A DNA stretch of 64,000 nt, from assembly GCF_002335805.1 (NCBI RefSeq), contig NZ_NISU01000003.1:257698-321697 (forward strand), written 5' to 3'. The stretch is from Bacillus sp. FJAT-45350 (GTDB taxonomy: Bacteria > Bacillota > Bacilli > Bacillales > NISU01). Below the pieces are notes generated by a model. The model was not told the origin of the DNA and did not search any database. It was given only the letters and a program-made list of their open reading frames with translations. Position numbers and translations under genes: made by a program. Positions 38,501-46,392 of the stretch are shown one piece after another (position 1 is the first letter of the stretch; each line of letters begins with the position of its first letter).

Positions 38501-39287
38501 TGAAATCCTACACGATGAAATTGAACTGAGCTGGGAGCCCGTTACTAATGCAACAGAGTACAGAGTATTTAATGAGAACTTTGTTGAGCCATTGCATGCA
38601 TCCAACCACTTTCACTATACATTTGAAGGGCTCATCCCTAATACTGACTATGTTTTTAGAGTTGAGGCCTGGAACGATATGACTTTATTAGAAGCTTCAA
38701 CAGTTCGATATAGAACGTATAGAGAAGTACACGGAGTTAATATTGAAGAAAATAATGGTCAAGTGATATTACAATGGGAAGCTCATTACCCTTGTATATC
38801 TGGCTGCTATCGCTCTAGTAATTATGAAATTTATATAACTGACTCCGCAAATAATACGATAAAATTAGAGCATGGTAATGTAATGATTGATAACATAAGC
38901 TATGACATCTCAGAGCATATTCAGCAGGGAGACACATATCGTTTGAAAATCGTTGCTCTCTCAGATACTAATGGACAGCCGCTTGCTACTGGGGTTATGA
39001 GCTATACGATGAATCCAACACAACTTGATACTTTTGAATTATCTGTTGTGGAAGAGGTTTTATTTGGGGAAGACACACTTGATGTCACATGGTCATGCAG
39101 TTTAGGTGATTCCTACCGACTCTTTATAAATGATGTAGAAAGAGCTTCTGGAACGGGAGGGTGTCAATATTATCTATCTTTAGGCAACTACCCTGGTGAA
39201 ACTAATTTTGAAATCATTGTAGAAATATTTGAAGCAGGTGAGGTAGTAGCCAGATCAATACCATACAATTACGAATATATAAATTAA
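35559..39287 (+). CDS. Secreted FecR-domain protein with Big2 and Fn3-like modules
   Basis: 1242 residues. Signal peptide (1-28), FecR domain (about 32-190) almost colinear with the first paralogue (GDTIRTGTESSVKIDFGD, HRVETSTAVMGVRGTLF), coiled coil (about 225-360), a Gly-rich linker, a bacterial Ig-like Big2 domain (about 385-470; ISLNLGESYQFQATVHPSNA and VSWESSNPSVAQVD), a carboxypeptidase-like module near 690-760 and several Fn3-like segments. The tail after the linker is unrelated to the paralogue, which indicates domain swapping on a conserved base. Start GTG follows AAGGGGGAG. Secreted; function unknown. Confidence 0.78.
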   Translation: MRRRAPYFISSFLLLCVLFLPFNQAEASFTALLKEVEGEVVVTKMGGKREFSAEEGMAIYLGDTIRTGTESSVKIDFGDRNEATLGELGKVTIAELSSDLERLPGVIEMASRNGKKVGVKQQSGGLWSKVKGVFSAGDRHRVETSTAVMGVRGTLFLTYVNERLEQEYITVFDGVVGIENSKATGRTTVANEPTITIGQQASLYNEPTIEPSGIQYQQMVEQLDTALLVEIIVDSVEASEERAEQARQEADRLQGVLEEERARRALEVSKQAELLSAITDRMIQEGARATKVEMIEARLEAREQSLHQLQERTREARQRIEEARNRIERAAEEVGVRHEEIVREREALERAIQEIEQSTSEPSQSPQAPTTNTGGGGGSSNTGTTVIRVSDVKMNANSISLNLGESYQFQATVHPSNATNKAVSWESSNPSVAQVDQRGNVTAVSTGQAEITVKTGDGAKVATARVTVAQPLGETLSTLQSVIYYRSSGELSRLELLFNALLPEDIDIDTTKLSIKPTDDTTGYQFQGHYTKAEGYIDDPGTYRIRENSLVFNLDEVDRQQFIDSFLVEHTFSAEEGWLLINETPFEQINNQSIHRALGLIINVTSTNLLKVNWDYYSGFYYHIYLDGERVGETAVDENEFILIGLEDGETYEVKLEAYDTNDEVRHVSTRPYLFSVSQPGTITGTVYEVIADDFFNQSPQVSQVEYASLSVINHVGEVIQEGTSDSFGFYRLDNLPENEWFIIKAEFPHSLLGVETVYSKPKQVWETNEEVDLYFYNHLSVPYSTLTTDILEISEDEVKVKFRIGDNENQIIYSVYDNESYYDGQGPLVLEADEYTIDVVETDFLFITVEDTECELGEFGYCEDSVIIGNFIFSTWGEKHLESLKVGEVEGLTVEAKNDAIVLQWTESESYYRADITVNGEYLATPTTPYYTIIDLEPSTDYEIEVETYEGASDFFSQSGHSIISVQTTETALMNSLEASEILHDEIELSWEPVTNATEYRVFNENFVEPLHASNHFHYTFEGLIPNTDYVFRVEAWNDMTLLEASTVRYRTYREVHGVNIEENNGQVILQWEAHYPCISGCYRSSNYEIYITDSANNTIKLEHGNVMIDNISYDISEHIQQGDTYRLKIVALSDTNGQPLATGVMSYTMNPTQLDTFELSVVEEVLFGEDTLDVTWSCSLGDSYRLFINDVERASGTGGCQYYLSLGNYPGETNFEIIVEIFEAGEVVARSIPYNYEYIN

Positions 39288-39290
39288 GCA

Positions 39291-39338
39291 AAGGTGGAAG
39301 TATCACTCTAGTTTCATCGAAGTGGTACTTCTACTTTA
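39291..39338 (+). terminator. Hairpin after second FecR gene
   Basis: Arms GTGGAAGTATCACT and AGTGGTACTTCTAC with a loop of about 12 bases; the following T run is short. Confidence 0.6.
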
Positions 39339-39436
39339 AGGTTTGAAAAAAGTGATCATCCACAATATACAATTCATATTTCATATCCCGTACTATCTTT
39401 GTTATACTATCCTAGAAGAAACGAGGAGGCATGAAA

Positions 39437-40054
39437 ATGAAAACATTACAAGCAAACTCATACACCATAAATATCCCTGACAACTACGTGCAATCAATCC
39501 CAGAGCAGCAGTTCACGAACATACAAGAAACAATAGAAGAAATAACATTACCAGAAAATGAAGCAGGTATTATTTCTCTTGACGTACAAGCAAATGAAAA
39601 AGGCTTACTTGTGTTCGTGCTGTTGTTTAATACGACAACAGAAGAGGTCCAAGACAAAAATATCGAATTTCGTTTATATGACGAAAAAGATGAGTTGTGT
39701 GCTGCGGGCTACATGGCTGAAGCAAATCTTCCTGTGCTAAAGCAAAACGAAATTTACTTCTGGCATTTCTTCTTCCCAAATGAAGCATTTGTGAAAAAAG
39801 ATGTCGGACTAGCTACATGGCGATTAAACATGCAAGGAAAACGAGATGCATATGAAGAAGGGAAAGACATTGAAACAACGCGTCAATATAGCTTTTATCA
39901 TATATTGAAGAATGAACAACAAACAACAAACCAAATAGATACTAAAGCACACATTACTCTGATGAAATCAGCTACCGAATACAAAAGTGAGCTTGACCTT
40001 GCAAAAGAAGATAGCGATACGGTTATATTATCAGATGAGGATAAAGAGAAATAA
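39437..40054 (+). CDS. SLAP-domain protein
   Basis: 205 residues, no signal peptide or membrane segment. The central region with QANEKGLLVFVLLFNTTTEE, KNIEFRLYDEKDELCAAGYM and IYFWHFFFPN resembles the SLAP domain of accessory-Sec S-layer assembly proteins in Bacillus. In those systems SLAP proteins work with SecA2 in export of S-layer proteins; no secA2 is in the window, so the role is inferred. GGAGG is correctly spaced for ATG 39437 rather than ATG 39431. A strong terminator follows, so it is monocistronic. Confidence 0.65.
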   Translation: MKTLQANSYTINIPDNYVQSIPEQQFTNIQETIEEITLPENEAGIISLDVQANEKGLLVFVLLFNTTTEEVQDKNIEFRLYDEKDELCAAGYMAEANLPVLKQNEIYFWHFFFPNEAFVKKDVGLATWRLNMQGKRDAYEEGKDIETTRQYSFYHILKNEQQTTNQIDTKAHITLMKSATEYKSELDLAKEDSDTVILSDEDKEK

Positions 40055-40064
40055 GTATTATAGA

Positions 40065-40100
40065 AGAGATTTCCTGAAAAAGAAGGAAATCTCTTTTTTT
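40065..40100 (+). terminator. Terminator after SLAP gene
   Basis: Arms AGAGATTTCC and GGAAATCTCT with a ten-base loop and seven T. Confidence 0.9.
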
Positions 40101-40196
40101 CTATTTAATTGTGGACACAGTTCAATTCAATTGTGGTATTATAGTCATGTTAAATATCCTCAGCTTTTGTGAGAAACTGTCGAGAGAGGTGTACGA

Positions 40197-40694
40197 ATGA
40201 ATTACATAAACCAATATCGCAATTGGATTTTCCTAGGTGCGATTTGTTTAACGATAATCCTATTATTTATTGCAAACATTATTGGGAATCAAGAAAATCA
40301 ACAATCACTTGAAGACCAAGCGAAATTCAATTACGCAGTAGAGCTACTATCACAAGACCAACCAGACCAAGCATTAACCTTCTTAGAAGAATTAAAAGGA
40401 GATTACAAAGACAACCATCTAGTAATCTGGCAAAAAGGATGGGCACATGGTCAACTTGGTGAATTAGAAGAAGCCATTGACTACTTCCTAGATGCTCAAG
40501 AAATAAATCCTGTATTAACACGTCAACCAATCTTTCTAATTCAATTTTCCTATGTCATGCTAAATGCTGAACGATTTGATGAAGCAAGGGTGTACTTAGA
40601 GCATAGTAAAAATCAACGAGGAATTACAGAAGAACAAATAGAGCTAGTCGATACTTGGCTTGAATTCATAGAAATAGAAACTGAAGCATCATAG
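40197..40694 (+). CDS. Membrane-anchored TPR protein
   Basis: 165 residues. One N-terminal membrane segment (about 10-28), then a TPR-like helical domain with repeats such as YAVELLSQDQPDQALTFLEE and AHGQLGELEEAIDYFLDAQE. Twelve bases separate it from the polymerase gene, so it belongs to the same operon. TPR partners of this kind are frequent in Wzy-type clusters and may organise the polymerisation complex; this is inference. No enzyme residues are visible. Confidence 0.75.
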   Translation: MNYINQYRNWIFLGAICLTIILLFIANIIGNQENQQSLEDQAKFNYAVELLSQDQPDQALTFLEELKGDYKDNHLVIWQKGWAHGQLGELEEAIDYFLDAQEINPVLTRQPIFLIQFSYVMLNAERFDEARVYLEHSKNQRGITEEQIELVDTWLEFIEIETEAS

Positions 40695-40706
40695 GGAGGA
40701 AGCAAG

Positions 40707-42305
40707 ATGGATTATAAACTCAACGTCCCCCGTGACACAGAACAAGACAATAAAGAAACAAAACGTATAGATAAGTTTATTTTTGCAGCGCTAATCGCGA
40801 TTATTGCGATCATGCCACTAATCGTAAGGGCAAAAGTAATCGATTTTGTCAGTCCAACAATCACCAATGAATCTATCATGGCAAGTGGGCCACAGGCGGA
40901 TGTATTTACTTATTATAAATTTATATTTCTAATCATCGTAACAGCCATCATATTAGGTTTGTTCTTATACAGAACCTATGCATTAGGAAACTCAGTCCAA
41001 CTTGGGCCAATCCAACTTAGTATGCTAGCTTTTATGGTTATCATAGCTGCATCAGCAGTAGCGTCTCCGTACACATCATTAGCACTGTGGGGGATGTATA
41101 ATAGACATGATGGGGCTATTGCTTGGATAATAGTCATTACCCTGTTCTTTATTGCTTCAAACTTAACATATACAAAGAAACAATTATATATCATTGCATA
41201 TGCATTCACACCAGTTATTCTAGTGAACCTAGTATTTGGACTATTAAATTTCTATGGTGTGAACTTACTGGAGCAGGAGTTCATCCAAAAGTTAATTATT
41301 CCTTCGTCAATTGGTGCAGATGCAATGTCAGGTGGTTCACGTTTGCAAGCAACAATAAACAATCCCAACTACGTAAGTGGATATGCAGGTATGACGACTA
41401 TCCTATTCCTAGCACTTGGATTGTTTATCAAACAATGGGGACATAAGATTGCATTCCTATTATTGTCGTTAGCGTCTTTTGTAATGCTACTAACGTCATT
41501 ATCGTCAAATGGATTCTTTGCATTTGTCATCGCTTTCGTTTTACTAGTTGCACTAATTTTGCTATTTGGTGAATTGAAAAGAACTTCCATTCCTATCTTT
41601 GTGATGCTTGCATTATTCTTTACTTCTATTTATATCATGCAAGAACAGAATCATCGTGTATGGAATGAAACATTCGGCTTTTTTAAGATTGAGAATCCGT
41701 TTAGAGAACAAGCGTTGGAATACCCGAAAACAGAAGGAGGCTCTTTCAGTTCGGCTATTGAGTTTGGGAGCAAAGTATATGCATCAGGTAATGTAGTAGA
41801 AAGATCTATCGAACTTCCCGAATTCCCTAGTAGTGAAATTTCGGCTGGGACAGGTCGTGGATACATCTGGGACCGTACCGCATCACTAGTCTTAGAACGA
41901 CCTTTACTAGGTTTTGGTTTTGACACTATTATCTATGCCTTCCCTCAATATGAACCGGAAAAACAAGCTGGTTTAAGACAGATGGAAACAATGGTTGATA
42001 AACCTCATAATATTTTCATCGGAATTGCGTATAGTTCAGGGGTACTTGGTTTTATCGCTTTTCTAGGCGGTCTAGCATTTTGGGGAATAAATAGCGTGAA
42101 AACAGTATTTAAATCACGTACACTTAATAAAAATATGTTATTCCTACTAGCCTTTTCGTTAGCATGGGTCGCTGTACTAGCTCAAGGTATAGGTAATGAC
42201 CCGATAATGGGGACTTTTCCTGTTTTTTGGATAGGGTTTGGAATAGTAGTTTCTTTACTGCACAGTTTGAGAACTAAAAAAGAAGAAACGGTTAGTGGAG
42301 GATAA
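40707..42305 (+). CDS. O-antigen ligase/polymerase family membrane protein
   Basis: 532 residues with about 11 membrane segments and a large extracytoplasmic loop (about 330-425) containing GRGYIWDRTASLVLERPLLG and DKPHNIFIG, the Arg and His motifs of the Wzy_C/WaaL group. It should polymerise or ligate undecaprenyl-linked glycan units outside the membrane. Two bases separate it from the Wzz-like gene. It is distinct from the second polymerase at 54157-55503 and both probably serve different glycans. The acceptor, perhaps an S-layer protein or wall polymer, is not determined by sequence. Confidence 0.82.
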   Translation: MDYKLNVPRDTEQDNKETKRIDKFIFAALIAIIAIMPLIVRAKVIDFVSPTITNESIMASGPQADVFTYYKFIFLIIVTAIILGLFLYRTYALGNSVQLGPIQLSMLAFMVIIAASAVASPYTSLALWGMYNRHDGAIAWIIVITLFFIASNLTYTKKQLYIIAYAFTPVILVNLVFGLLNFYGVNLLEQEFIQKLIIPSSIGADAMSGGSRLQATINNPNYVSGYAGMTTILFLALGLFIKQWGHKIAFLLLSLASFVMLLTSLSSNGFFAFVIAFVLLVALILLFGELKRTSIPIFVMLALFFTSIYIMQEQNHRVWNETFGFFKIENPFREQALEYPKTEGGSFSSAIEFGSKVYASGNVVERSIELPEFPSSEISAGTGRGYIWDRTASLVLERPLLGFGFDTIIYAFPQYEPEKQAGLRQMETMVDKPHNIFIGIAYSSGVLGFIAFLGGLAFWGINSVKTVFKSRTLNKNMLFLLAFSLAWVAVLAQGIGNDPIMGTFPVFWIGFGIVVSLLHSLRTKKEETVSGG

Positions 42306-42307
42306 AA

Positions 42308-43162
42308 ATGGAGGAAACAAAAATAAATCAAGGCTATAGTCAAAATGATGAAATAGAGCTCTCGGAAATAATAGCGGTATTATGGAAGTGGAAAGTACTC
42401 ATTATCGTACTTCCTCTAGTAGCAGCTATAATCGCCTTTACAGCCAGCCAATTTATGACACCTACGTATAAGTCAAGTACAAAACTTTACTTAGGGAACT
42501 TTGGTAATGAAATGTATACCAATTCCGATGGAGCGGAACAAGTAATAATGAGTAGAGACCTTCTGACTCCTGTTATGGAAGAGCTTGAATTAGAGTACGA
42601 AAGAGTAAGAAACTTTAGAAATATCATTAGTGTTAACAGCTTACCATCCTCAATGATTGAAATAGTAGTATCATACCATGAACCTGAGAAAGCTCAAGAA
42701 ATTGCAAATGCAATTATTGATGCTTTCATTACAAAGGCTGATCCTAGCTATCAAGAAAAGTTAGCATTAGTTGAACAACTATATGATAGTACACTAGCAC
42801 ACTATGAAAGAACGAGTGAAAGTTTAGATAGAAATAAACAAGCTTTAACTGATGTTGAACAAAATCAAGAATTATCGAATGCTGAGAAAGATTTAACAAG
42901 AGCTCGTTTGATTGACTATATTACAGCTGATGAAAATAAGATTGTAAGTATTGAGTCTCAGTTACAATCGCAACAATTACAACTATTAGATATTGAAAAA
43001 GCTGAGGTATTTGAAACAGCATCTTTACCACACTCTCCTTCTTCACCAAATAAGATGTTAAATACTGCAATTGCTATCGTCGTTGGAGGAATGTTAGCTG
43101 TAGGGATTGCATTTCTAATGGAGTATTTTAAAAACAATCCAATACGCCGAGAAAATCAATAA
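42308..43162 (+). CDS. Wzz/YveK-type polysaccharide chain-length protein
   Basis: 284 residues. Two membrane segments (about 31-50 and 252-272) enclose an extracellular, largely helical domain. YKSSTKLYLGN and the Pro-rich ASLPHSPSSPNKMLN before the second segment are typical of Wzz and CapA/YveK polysaccharide co-polymerases. It should set glycan length for the adjacent polymerase. No BY-kinase (YveL/CapB) domain is fused or adjacent, unlike most Firmicute pairs. RBS GTGGAGG. Confidence 0.85.
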   Translation: MEETKINQGYSQNDEIELSEIIAVLWKWKVLIIVLPLVAAIIAFTASQFMTPTYKSSTKLYLGNFGNEMYTNSDGAEQVIMSRDLLTPVMEELELEYERVRNFRNIISVNSLPSSMIEIVVSYHEPEKAQEIANAIIDAFITKADPSYQEKLALVEQLYDSTLAHYERTSESLDRNKQALTDVEQNQELSNAEKDLTRARLIDYITADENKIVSIESQLQSQQLQLLDIEKAEVFETASLPHSPSSPNKMLNTAIAIVVGGMLAVGIAFLMEYFKNNPIRRENQ

Positions 43163-43175
43163 AGAGAGGTGAGCT

Positions 43176-45017
43176 ATGGTGAGCTACCGCATGAGGTTGT
43201 TATTACTAGTTTCAATTGATTCACTTGTTGTTTTATTTTCAATCTATTTGTCACATTTCTTTTTAAATCCATTCGCTGCTCATGTGAATGAAATGATCGT
43301 AATCACCTCGGTTACGTTATTAGTAGCTCATCATCTATTTGCCTTTATCTTTGGCTTTTACCGAAGAGCTTGGCGTTATGCCAGTATGGGAGAACTATTG
43401 GCTCTAGTGGCTGTTGTTGTATCCTCACTGAGTTTAACGGCCATAGTTCAGCAAATAACGTTCGATAATATTTATTTAAGAGGACTATCCCTTGCCTTTA
43501 TGCTCCATATTTTACTTTTGGGTGGTATCCGCTTTGCTTGGAGATATTATCAAACAGAATTATTTCACTACATTCATAAAAGTAAAAACCAAAGAAAAAT
43601 GAAAAGAACTCTTATCATAGGTGCAGGTTCAACAGGAAGAATGCTTGTTCGACAATTAAGAGAACACTCAACTTCAACATTGCTGCCTGTTGGCTTTTTA
43701 GACGATGATAAACAGCTCCAAAACTTAAACATTGATGGTGTTCAAGTTAAAGGGGAAATTTCTGATATCGAGAAAGTTGTCAAACGTCTAGCGGTAGAGC
43801 ATATTGTTATTGCTATCCCATCGCTATCAAGAACCCGTTTAAATCAAATTATTACATCCTCAAAAAAGGTATGTAAAAACGTGCAAATATTACCACAAAT
43901 AGAAGAATTAGCATTAGGTAATTTATCAGTTAATCATATAAGAGATGTATCAATTGATGATTTATTGGGGAGAGAACCAGTTGAGCTAGATGTAAAAGGA
44001 ATTGCCTCTCTTATTTCTGGAAAAATAGTGCTAGTAACAGGAGCAGGAGGTTCAATTGGCTCAGAAGTGTGTAGACAACTGTCGGTGTTTAAGCCAGAAA
44101 CACTGATTTTGCTTGGTCACGGTGAAAATAGTATTTATTTAATTGAACAAGAATTAAAGCAAACTTTTAATGAAGTGACGTTTTTAACTGAAATTGCAGA
44201 TGTTCAGGATCGGGAAAAAATCTTCTCAATTCTAAAAGAGTACAAGCCAAACTTTGTTTTTCATGCAGCTGCTCACAAGCATGTGCCATTAATGGAACGA
44301 AATCCTGAAGAAGCGGTAAAAAATAACATCTACGGGACAAAAAATGTTGCCGAAGCATCAGCTGTTGCTAGAGTTGATACATTTGTGATGATTTCCACCG
44401 ATAAAGCCGTGAACCCAACAAGTGTCATGGGAGCGACAAAACGAATTGCTGAGATGATCGTTCAAGAGCTTGATGAAAAGTTTGATACACGCTTTGTAGC
44501 TGTTCGTTTTGGTAATGTCCTAGGTAGTCGTGGAAGTGTTATCCCCCTTTTTAAAAAGCAAATTGCTTCAGGTGGACCTGTCACAGTGACACATCCGGAT
44601 ATGGAGCGCTATTTCATGACGATTCCAGAAGCTTCTCGACTTGTGATCCAAGCAGGTACACTAGCCAGAGGCGGAGAAGTCTTTGTTTTAGATATGGGTG
44701 AGCCTGTGAAGATTGTTGACTTAGCGAGAAATTTAATTGAGCTATCAGGCTTTACTAAAGAGGAAATTAAAGTTGAATATACAGGAATGCGTCCGGGTGA
44801 AAAGCTCTATGAAGAACTTTTAAATGAAGATGAAGTATATCCAGAACAAGTTTATCCAAAGATATACATTGGTAAATCACTTCATATAAATACTGAATAT
44901 ATTCTAAGGCAAATAGAGCAAAACAAAGCAAACAAAGTAACATTAAGAGACACTTTATTGCGACTTGCAAACCATAAAGAATTAACAGAGAGTAATTTAA
45001 TTGAACTTGTAAAATAA
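43176..45017 (+). CDS. Membrane nucleotide-sugar 4,6-dehydratase (CapD/PglF type)
   Basis: 613 residues. Four N-terminal membrane helices (about 8-125), a first Rossmann-like domain (LIIGAGSTGRMLVRQL) and a C-terminal SDR domain with NAD motif TGAGGSIGSEVCRQL, then HAAAHKHVPLMERNPEEA and STDKAVNPTSVMGATKR. This is the long WbpM/PglF form that converts UDP-GlcNAc to the 4-keto-6-deoxy sugar. It is the last gene of the first glycan operon and supplies an amino-deoxy sugar. RBS GAGAGGTGAG. Unlike the soluble PseB at 55560 it retains the membrane part. Confidence 0.88.
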   Translation: MVSYRMRLLLLVSIDSLVVLFSIYLSHFFLNPFAAHVNEMIVITSVTLLVAHHLFAFIFGFYRRAWRYASMGELLALVAVVVSSLSLTAIVQQITFDNIYLRGLSLAFMLHILLLGGIRFAWRYYQTELFHYIHKSKNQRKMKRTLIIGAGSTGRMLVRQLREHSTSTLLPVGFLDDDKQLQNLNIDGVQVKGEISDIEKVVKRLAVEHIVIAIPSLSRTRLNQIITSSKKVCKNVQILPQIEELALGNLSVNHIRDVSIDDLLGREPVELDVKGIASLISGKIVLVTGAGGSIGSEVCRQLSVFKPETLILLGHGENSIYLIEQELKQTFNEVTFLTEIADVQDREKIFSILKEYKPNFVFHAAAHKHVPLMERNPEEAVKNNIYGTKNVAEASAVARVDTFVMISTDKAVNPTSVMGATKRIAEMIVQELDEKFDTRFVAVRFGNVLGSRGSVIPLFKKQIASGGPVTVTHPDMERYFMTIPEASRLVIQAGTLARGGEVFVLDMGEPVKIVDLARNLIELSGFTKEEIKVEYTGMRPGEKLYEELLNEDEVYPEQVYPKIYIGKSLHINTEYILRQIEQNKANKVTLRDTLLRLANHKELTESNLIELVK

Positions 45018-45051
45018 TATAAAATTAGGTAATTCCTTTAAATGCATTGAT

Positions 45052-45098
45052 AAAAAACCTCTTTACGAGTAAAATTATTACTCGTAAAGAGGTTTTTT
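45052..45098. terminator. Terminator after CapD-like gene
   Basis: Twenty-one-base perfect arms (AAAAAACCTCTTTACGAGTA and its complement) around a five-base loop, with T on one side and A on the other. Works on both strands. Confidence 0.93.
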
Positions 45099-45121
45099 AT
45101 ATTACGTAGAAGGTGAAGCCT

Positions 45122-45649
45122 TTGTTAGATTATTTAATTACATCGAAAACAAGATTAAAATTAATGTTGAAGTTCTTCCTAAACCCGAATACAAGTGCAT
45201 ATTTACGTGGGTTAGCAGAGGAATTTGGTGAATCGACTAATGCGGTCCGGGTTGAATTAAATCGCTTTGCAGAGGCTGGTTTACTTAATTCATCAGAAGA
45301 GGGACGAAAGAAAATCTATAAAGCAAACAAGAGTCATAAGCTATTTAAAGACCTGCATACCATTGTTCAGAAATTTATTGGTATTGACCAGTTAGTTGAA
45401 CAAGTGGTTAATAAGCTTGGAAATGTAAAGGTAGCATACATTACAGGAGATTATGCCAGAGGGATAGATTCAGGAACAATTGACCTAGTAATAATTGGAG
45501 AGGTCGATAGTAACTATTTAAAGAATCTAGTTGAGAAAACAGAAAGAATGATAGAAAGAAAAGTTGATGTCAAAGTGTTGGCTAAAGGTTGTCTAAATGA
45601 GGATATTGACAGCGATGATATTTTAGTAGTATGGGGACAACTTAGTTAA
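45122..45649 (+). CDS. Winged-helix/nucleotidyltransferase-fold protein
   Basis: 175 residues. N-terminal winged helix (about 8-70; YLRGLAEEFGESTNAVRVEL and GLLNSSEEGRKKIYKAN) followed by a minimal nucleotidyltransferase-like fold (about 85-170; AYITGDYARGIDSGTIDLVI), where Gly-x-x-Ala-Arg-Gly and Ser..Asp-Leu match the MNT pattern, though GDY replaces GS. TTG 45122 has AAGGTG six bases upstream and is preferred to GTG 45113, which is within that site. It stands alone between the first glycan operon and the repeat cluster. Similar fusions occur near polysaccharide loci and may autoregulate or modify a partner; function not established. Confidence 0.7.
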   Translation: MLDYLITSKTRLKLMLKFFLNPNTSAYLRGLAEEFGESTNAVRVELNRFAEAGLLNSSEEGRKKIYKANKSHKLFKDLHTIVQKFIGIDQLVEQVVNKLGNVKVAYITGDYARGIDSGTIDLVIIGEVDSNYLKNLVEKTERMIERKVDVKVLAKGCLNEDIDSDDILVVWGQLS

Positions 45650-45850
45650 ATCAATAAAAAAGGTGATGCCATCTTACCTATATCAACGGTGGCACTCGGT
45701 CATGCTGTGGATTCCCTTAAAAGGATTCTTAGACACAAAGTTGTCGGTGGTATGGTGTGAGGTGAGGTTAAATGCCTCATAAATTTAAAAGCTTAAACTG
45801 TGGATTCTATAAAAAGAGAAAGTGGAGTTTAAACTTTTAGAAGATTCTTA
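45650..45850 (+). other. Non-coding stretch before four-helix-bundle element
   Basis: No gene is seen. CTGTGGATTC occurs twice (near 45704 and 45799), each time followed by GATTCTTAG (near 45723 and 45843), so the interval may be a decayed direct duplication. Confidence 0.4.
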
Positions 45851-46012
45851 GTTGGAAAGATGGAAAGGGGTAAGTTGGAAGTGAAGATTCAAACCCAAAG
45901 AAACTTAGCTAATACGCTAATAATTAAGAACAGTAATCAAAGGTGAAAGACTATGATTAAGATATAAAATAAAGAACACTGTTCCAACTCTACCAACTTA
46001 CCAACTCATTCA
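45851..46012 (+). repeat. Word-repeat element E1 upstream of four-helix-bundle gene
   Basis: Left arm GTTGGAAAGATGGAAAGGGG plus TAAGTTGGAA is answered by the right arm TTCCAACTCTACCAACTTAC plus CAACTC about 100 bases on. The interior has CTAATAATTAA and AAAGGTGAAAGACTATG. A matching interior (CTAATAATTAA, then AAAGGAGAAAGCAGTAT) lies in E2 on the far side of the gene, in the same orientation. Confidence 0.75.
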
Positions 46013-46032
46013 CCTATAAAAGGAGTATTCCT

Positions 46033-46392
46033 ATGTATAACGATACAAGTAAATTAATCGTCTACCAAAAAGCACATACACTGGTCCTAGAGGTTTATGC
46101 TATAACCAAACTCTTCCCGAAAGAAGAACAATACGGCCTAACTTCCCAAATCCGAAGAGCCGCCGTATCCATCCCCAGCAACATCGTCGAGGGCAAAGCC
46201 AGAGGTTCAGCTAAAGAATATAGAAGATTTCTATTAATGGCTAGAGGCTCACTAGAAGAAGTCAAATATCAACTATTACTAGCAAGAGACTTAGAGTATA
46301 TAGATACAAAGACGTATACAGAAGTGTTGAACCTAGCACAAGAAGTCGGAAGAATACTAAATGGAGTATTAGTAGCGGTGGAGAAGGGATAG
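46033..46392 (+). CDS. Four-helix-bundle protein (S23/IVP, Avd-like family)
   Basis: 119 residues. KLIVYQKAHTLVLEVYAITK, then FPKEEQYGLTSQIRRAAVS, then IPSNIVEGKARGSAKEYRRF and LARDLEYIDTKTY are classic for the four-helix-bundle family first found as proteins of 23S rRNA intervening sequences, and related to the Avd protein of diversity-generating retroelements. Those relatives bind nucleic acid through basic helices and form pentamers; here function is unknown. No reverse transcriptase or rRNA is nearby. RBS AAAAGGAG. The gene is bracketed by similar degenerate repeats, E1 and E2, separated from it by about 20 bases or fewer. Confidence 0.88.
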   Translation: MYNDTSKLIVYQKAHTLVLEVYAITKLFPKEEQYGLTSQIRRAAVSIPSNIVEGKARGSAKEYRRFLLMARGSLEEVKYQLLLARDLEYIDTKTYTEVLNLAQEVGRILNGVLVAVEKG

